Origin: Lysobacter avium
GTDB taxonomy: Bacteria; Pseudomonadota; Gammaproteobacteria; Xanthomonadales; Xanthomonadaceae
Length of the DNA stretch: 64,000 bases
Reading direction: 5' to 3'
Assembly: GCF_015209745.1 (NCBI RefSeq)
Contig: NZ_CP063657.1
Coordinates: 2,480,001 to 2,544,000, forward strand
The first letter of the stretch is position 1. Every line of letters starts with the position of its first letter. Position numbers and translations under genes: made by a program. The notes beneath the pieces are model-generated. The model was not told the DNA's origin, searched no databases, and worked only from the letters and a program-made list of their open reading frames with translations. Of the stretch, positions 62,426 to 64,000 are shown piece after piece.

Positions 62426-63817
62426 TCATGATTCCAGGTCGTCCGATGTGCCGGCGGGCGGGCGCTCTGCTCGCGGCGCGCCACCGCCCTGATCCGTGGC
62501 GGATTGGTCACCCCCATCGGGCTTGTCCAGCTTCGTGCCGCTGCCCGGATCGATCGCATCCAGTGTCGGCGACTGCCGGCCGGTCACCAGCGCTGATACG
62601 TCCGCGCCGCTGGGCGCCTGGTACAGGCGCAGGCCGAACTCGGGCAGCATCGCGATCAGGTGGTCGAAGATGTCCGACTGGGTGTTCTCGTACACCGCCC
62701 AGGCCACGCTGTTGGTGAAGCAGTAGAGCTCCAGCGGCAGGCCGGTTGCCCCCGGCTCCAGCTGTCGCACCAGCAGGGTCATGTCCTGGTGGATGCCCGG
62801 ATGCGCGCGCAGGTAGTGATAGACATACGCGCGGAAGGTACCGATGTTGGTCACCCGGCGGGTGTTGACAGGGTCCTTGCCCTTGGCCAGCAGGTTCTCG
62901 TTGTAGGCCTCCAGCTCGTGGCGCTTGTCGTCCAGATACTCGTCGATCAGGGCGATCCGGCGCAGGCGGGAACGCTCTTCCGGCTCCAGGAAGCGCACCG
63001 AGGACTGGTCGATCAACAGCGAGCGCTTGATCCGCCGCCCGCCGGACTCCTGCATGCCGCGCCAGTTCTTGAAGCTGTCGCTGATCAGGCGGTAGGTCGG
63101 GATGGTGGTGACGGTCTTGTCCCAGTTCTGCACCTTGACCGTGTTCAGCGCCATGTCGATCACGTCGCCATCGGCCTGCAGCGAGGGCATCTCGATCCAG
63201 TCGCCGACCCGCAGCATGTCGTTGCTGGACAACTGCACGCTGGCCACCAGCGACAGGATGGTGTCCTTGAACACCAGCATCAGCACCGCGCTCATCGCGC
63301 CGAAACCCGACAGCAGCAGCAACGGCGAGCGCTCGATCAGGGTCGCCACCATGACCACCAGCGCAAACACGAACACCACGATCTTGAGCACCTGCAGGTA
63401 GCCCTTGATCGGCCGCTCGTTGGCGCGGCAGTTGTTCGCGACGTACAGGTCGTTGATCGCGTCCAGAACATTGCTGATCGCCAGCGCGATGGTCAGCACC
63501 ACGAACGCCCAGGCCACGTTGCGCACCACCGTCTCCAACCCGGCGGGCAGGTCGGTGATCGCGGCGATGCCGCTGGCGATGATCAGCGCGGGCACGATAT
63601 TGGCCAGCCGTGCCAGCACCTTGGGCGACATCAGCGCATCGTCCCAGCGCATCGGCGTCGCCTGCACCACGCGGGTGACGACCCGGACCAGGATCATCCG
63701 GGTCAGCCAGTTGGCCAGCCAGGCAGCCAGCGCCAGGCCGGCCAGCTGCAGCACGGTGTAGGCGTAGGGGTAGGCCTGGAGCGGCTCCAGGAAGGCCAGG
63801 TTTTCGAACAGGGTCAT
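62426..63817 (-). CDS. ybdG: mechanosensitive channel of the YbdG/MscM type
   Basis: A 463-residue MscS-superfamily inner-membrane channel opening under osmotic downshock. Five hydrophobic segments are followed by the pore-lining TM3 and beta-domain entry (FKDTILSLVASVQLSSNDMLRVGDWIEMP in part). The YbdG-type downstream sequence TVKVQNWDKTVTTIPTYRLI follows, with a C-terminal extension rich in Asp/Gly/Pro. Its ATG overlaps the folB stop (ATGA), and folK follows. It is thus embedded in a folate operon. Confidence 0.93.
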   Translation of the reverse strand: MTLFENLAFLEPLQAYPYAYTVLQLAGLALAAWLANWLTRMILVRVVTRVVQATPMRWDDALMSPKVLARLANIVPALIIASGIAAITDLPAGLETVVRNVAWAFVVLTIALAISNVLDAINDLYVANNCRANERPIKGYLQVLKIVVFVFALVVMVATLIERSPLLLLSGFGAMSAVLMLVFKDTILSLVASVQLSSNDMLRVGDWIEMPSLQADGDVIDMALNTVKVQNWDKTVTTIPTYRLISDSFKNWRGMQESGGRRIKRSLLIDQSSVRFLEPEERSRLRRIALIDEYLDDKRHELEAYNENLLAKGKDPVNTRRVTNIGTFRAYVYHYLRAHPGIHQDMTLLVRQLEPGATGLPLELYCFTNSVAWAVYENTQSDIFDHLIAMLPEFGLRLYQAPSGADVSALVTGRQSPTLDAIDPGSGTKLDKPDGGDQSATDQGGGAPRAERPPAGTSDDLES

Positions 63818-64000
63818 GGCGCCACCATAGCGGCCGAGCGTTCGATCATCACGCCGACCGAGCGTGCACCGCGCACGGCGCCGGGCTTGCCCAGCTTCAG
63901 GCGCACATGGGCCACCCCGAACTCCTCCAGGATCAGCGCCGCGACGCGCTCGGCCAGGGTCTCGACCAGGCCGAAGTCGGACTCGCCGACGTAGGCGATG
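63814..64000 (-). CDS. folB: dihydroneopterin aldolase, C-terminal part (window edge)
   Basis: The last 61 codons are visible; the N-terminus lies beyond base 64000. The translation includes DFGLVETLAERVAALILEE and the FolB ending KLGKPGAVRGARSVGVMIER. FolB makes 6-hydroxymethyldihydropterin, the FolK substrate. The stop overlaps the start of the channel gene. Confidence 0.9.
   Translation of the reverse strand, partial: IAYVGESDFGLVETLAERVAALILEEFGVAHVRLKLGKPGAVRGARSVGVMIERSAAMVAP

Overview
The window looks like a chromosome segment of a high-GC gammaproteobacterium of the Xanthomonadaceae/Lysobacteraceae (Lysobacter, Luteimonas or Pseudoxanthomonas type). This rests on the homodimeric AceE, the abundance of TonB-dependent receptors, FrnE- and QEGLA-type proteins, tandem DsbA proteins, a REP-associated transposase relative, and a folB-channel-folK block. 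The species cannot be fixed from sequence reading alone. I saw no tRNA, rRNA or CRISPR array.

Layout. 1-8.6 kb is a heavy-metal efflux block: czcC (5' cut by the window), czcB, czcA, a short CDF-type transporter and a P1B-4 P-type ATPase, all on +. 8.9-10.2 kb is an IS3-family element abutting a decapitated TraB/GumN gene. 11-13 kb holds a secreted serine hydrolase and a FrnE-like DsbA protein. 13.1-18.1 kb is a small, lower-GC island between two direct copies of the 3' end of aceE: an intact gene at 18.1-20.8 kb and a rearranged fragment at 13.1-13.5 kb. The island encodes a WYL regulator and a GIY-YIG-like protein on one strand. Divergently, across a perfect palindrome, it encodes three unusual proteins: an orphan helical protein, a protein resembling only the C-terminal domain of FtsZ, and a PcfJ-domain protein. 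The first and third share a C-terminal VPGxG tail. This is the best candidate for an undescribed system, possibly a defence or conflict module.

20.8-26.7 kb is mostly core: aceE, an RAYT relative lacking its catalytic tyrosine, a methyltransferase, an SGNH hydrolase, alaA, rsgA and a QEGLA-motif peptidase-like gene. 26.8-28.3 kb is an AT-richer cassette of polymorphic-toxin remnants: SEL1-repeat protein, RHS core and FN3 fragment. 28.3-40.5 kb looks like a scavenging locus for gamma-glutamyl and D-amino-acid compounds: LysR, D-amino-acid dehydrogenase-like enzyme, two gamma-glutamyltransferases, TonB receptor, GltS and an N-acyl-D-amino-acid deacylase.

40.6-64 kb is mainly housekeeping. It holds maeB and ppc (anaplerosis), gshA, engB, cytochrome c4, two DsbA-type proteins, an EEP-family hydrolase, a second TonB receptor, a TauE permease, a soluble lytic transglycosylase, cca, a VanZ-like protein, a MidA-type methyltransferase, a pteridine reductase, a small DUF3149-like protein, folK, a YbdG-type mechanosensitive channel and the 3' part of folB.
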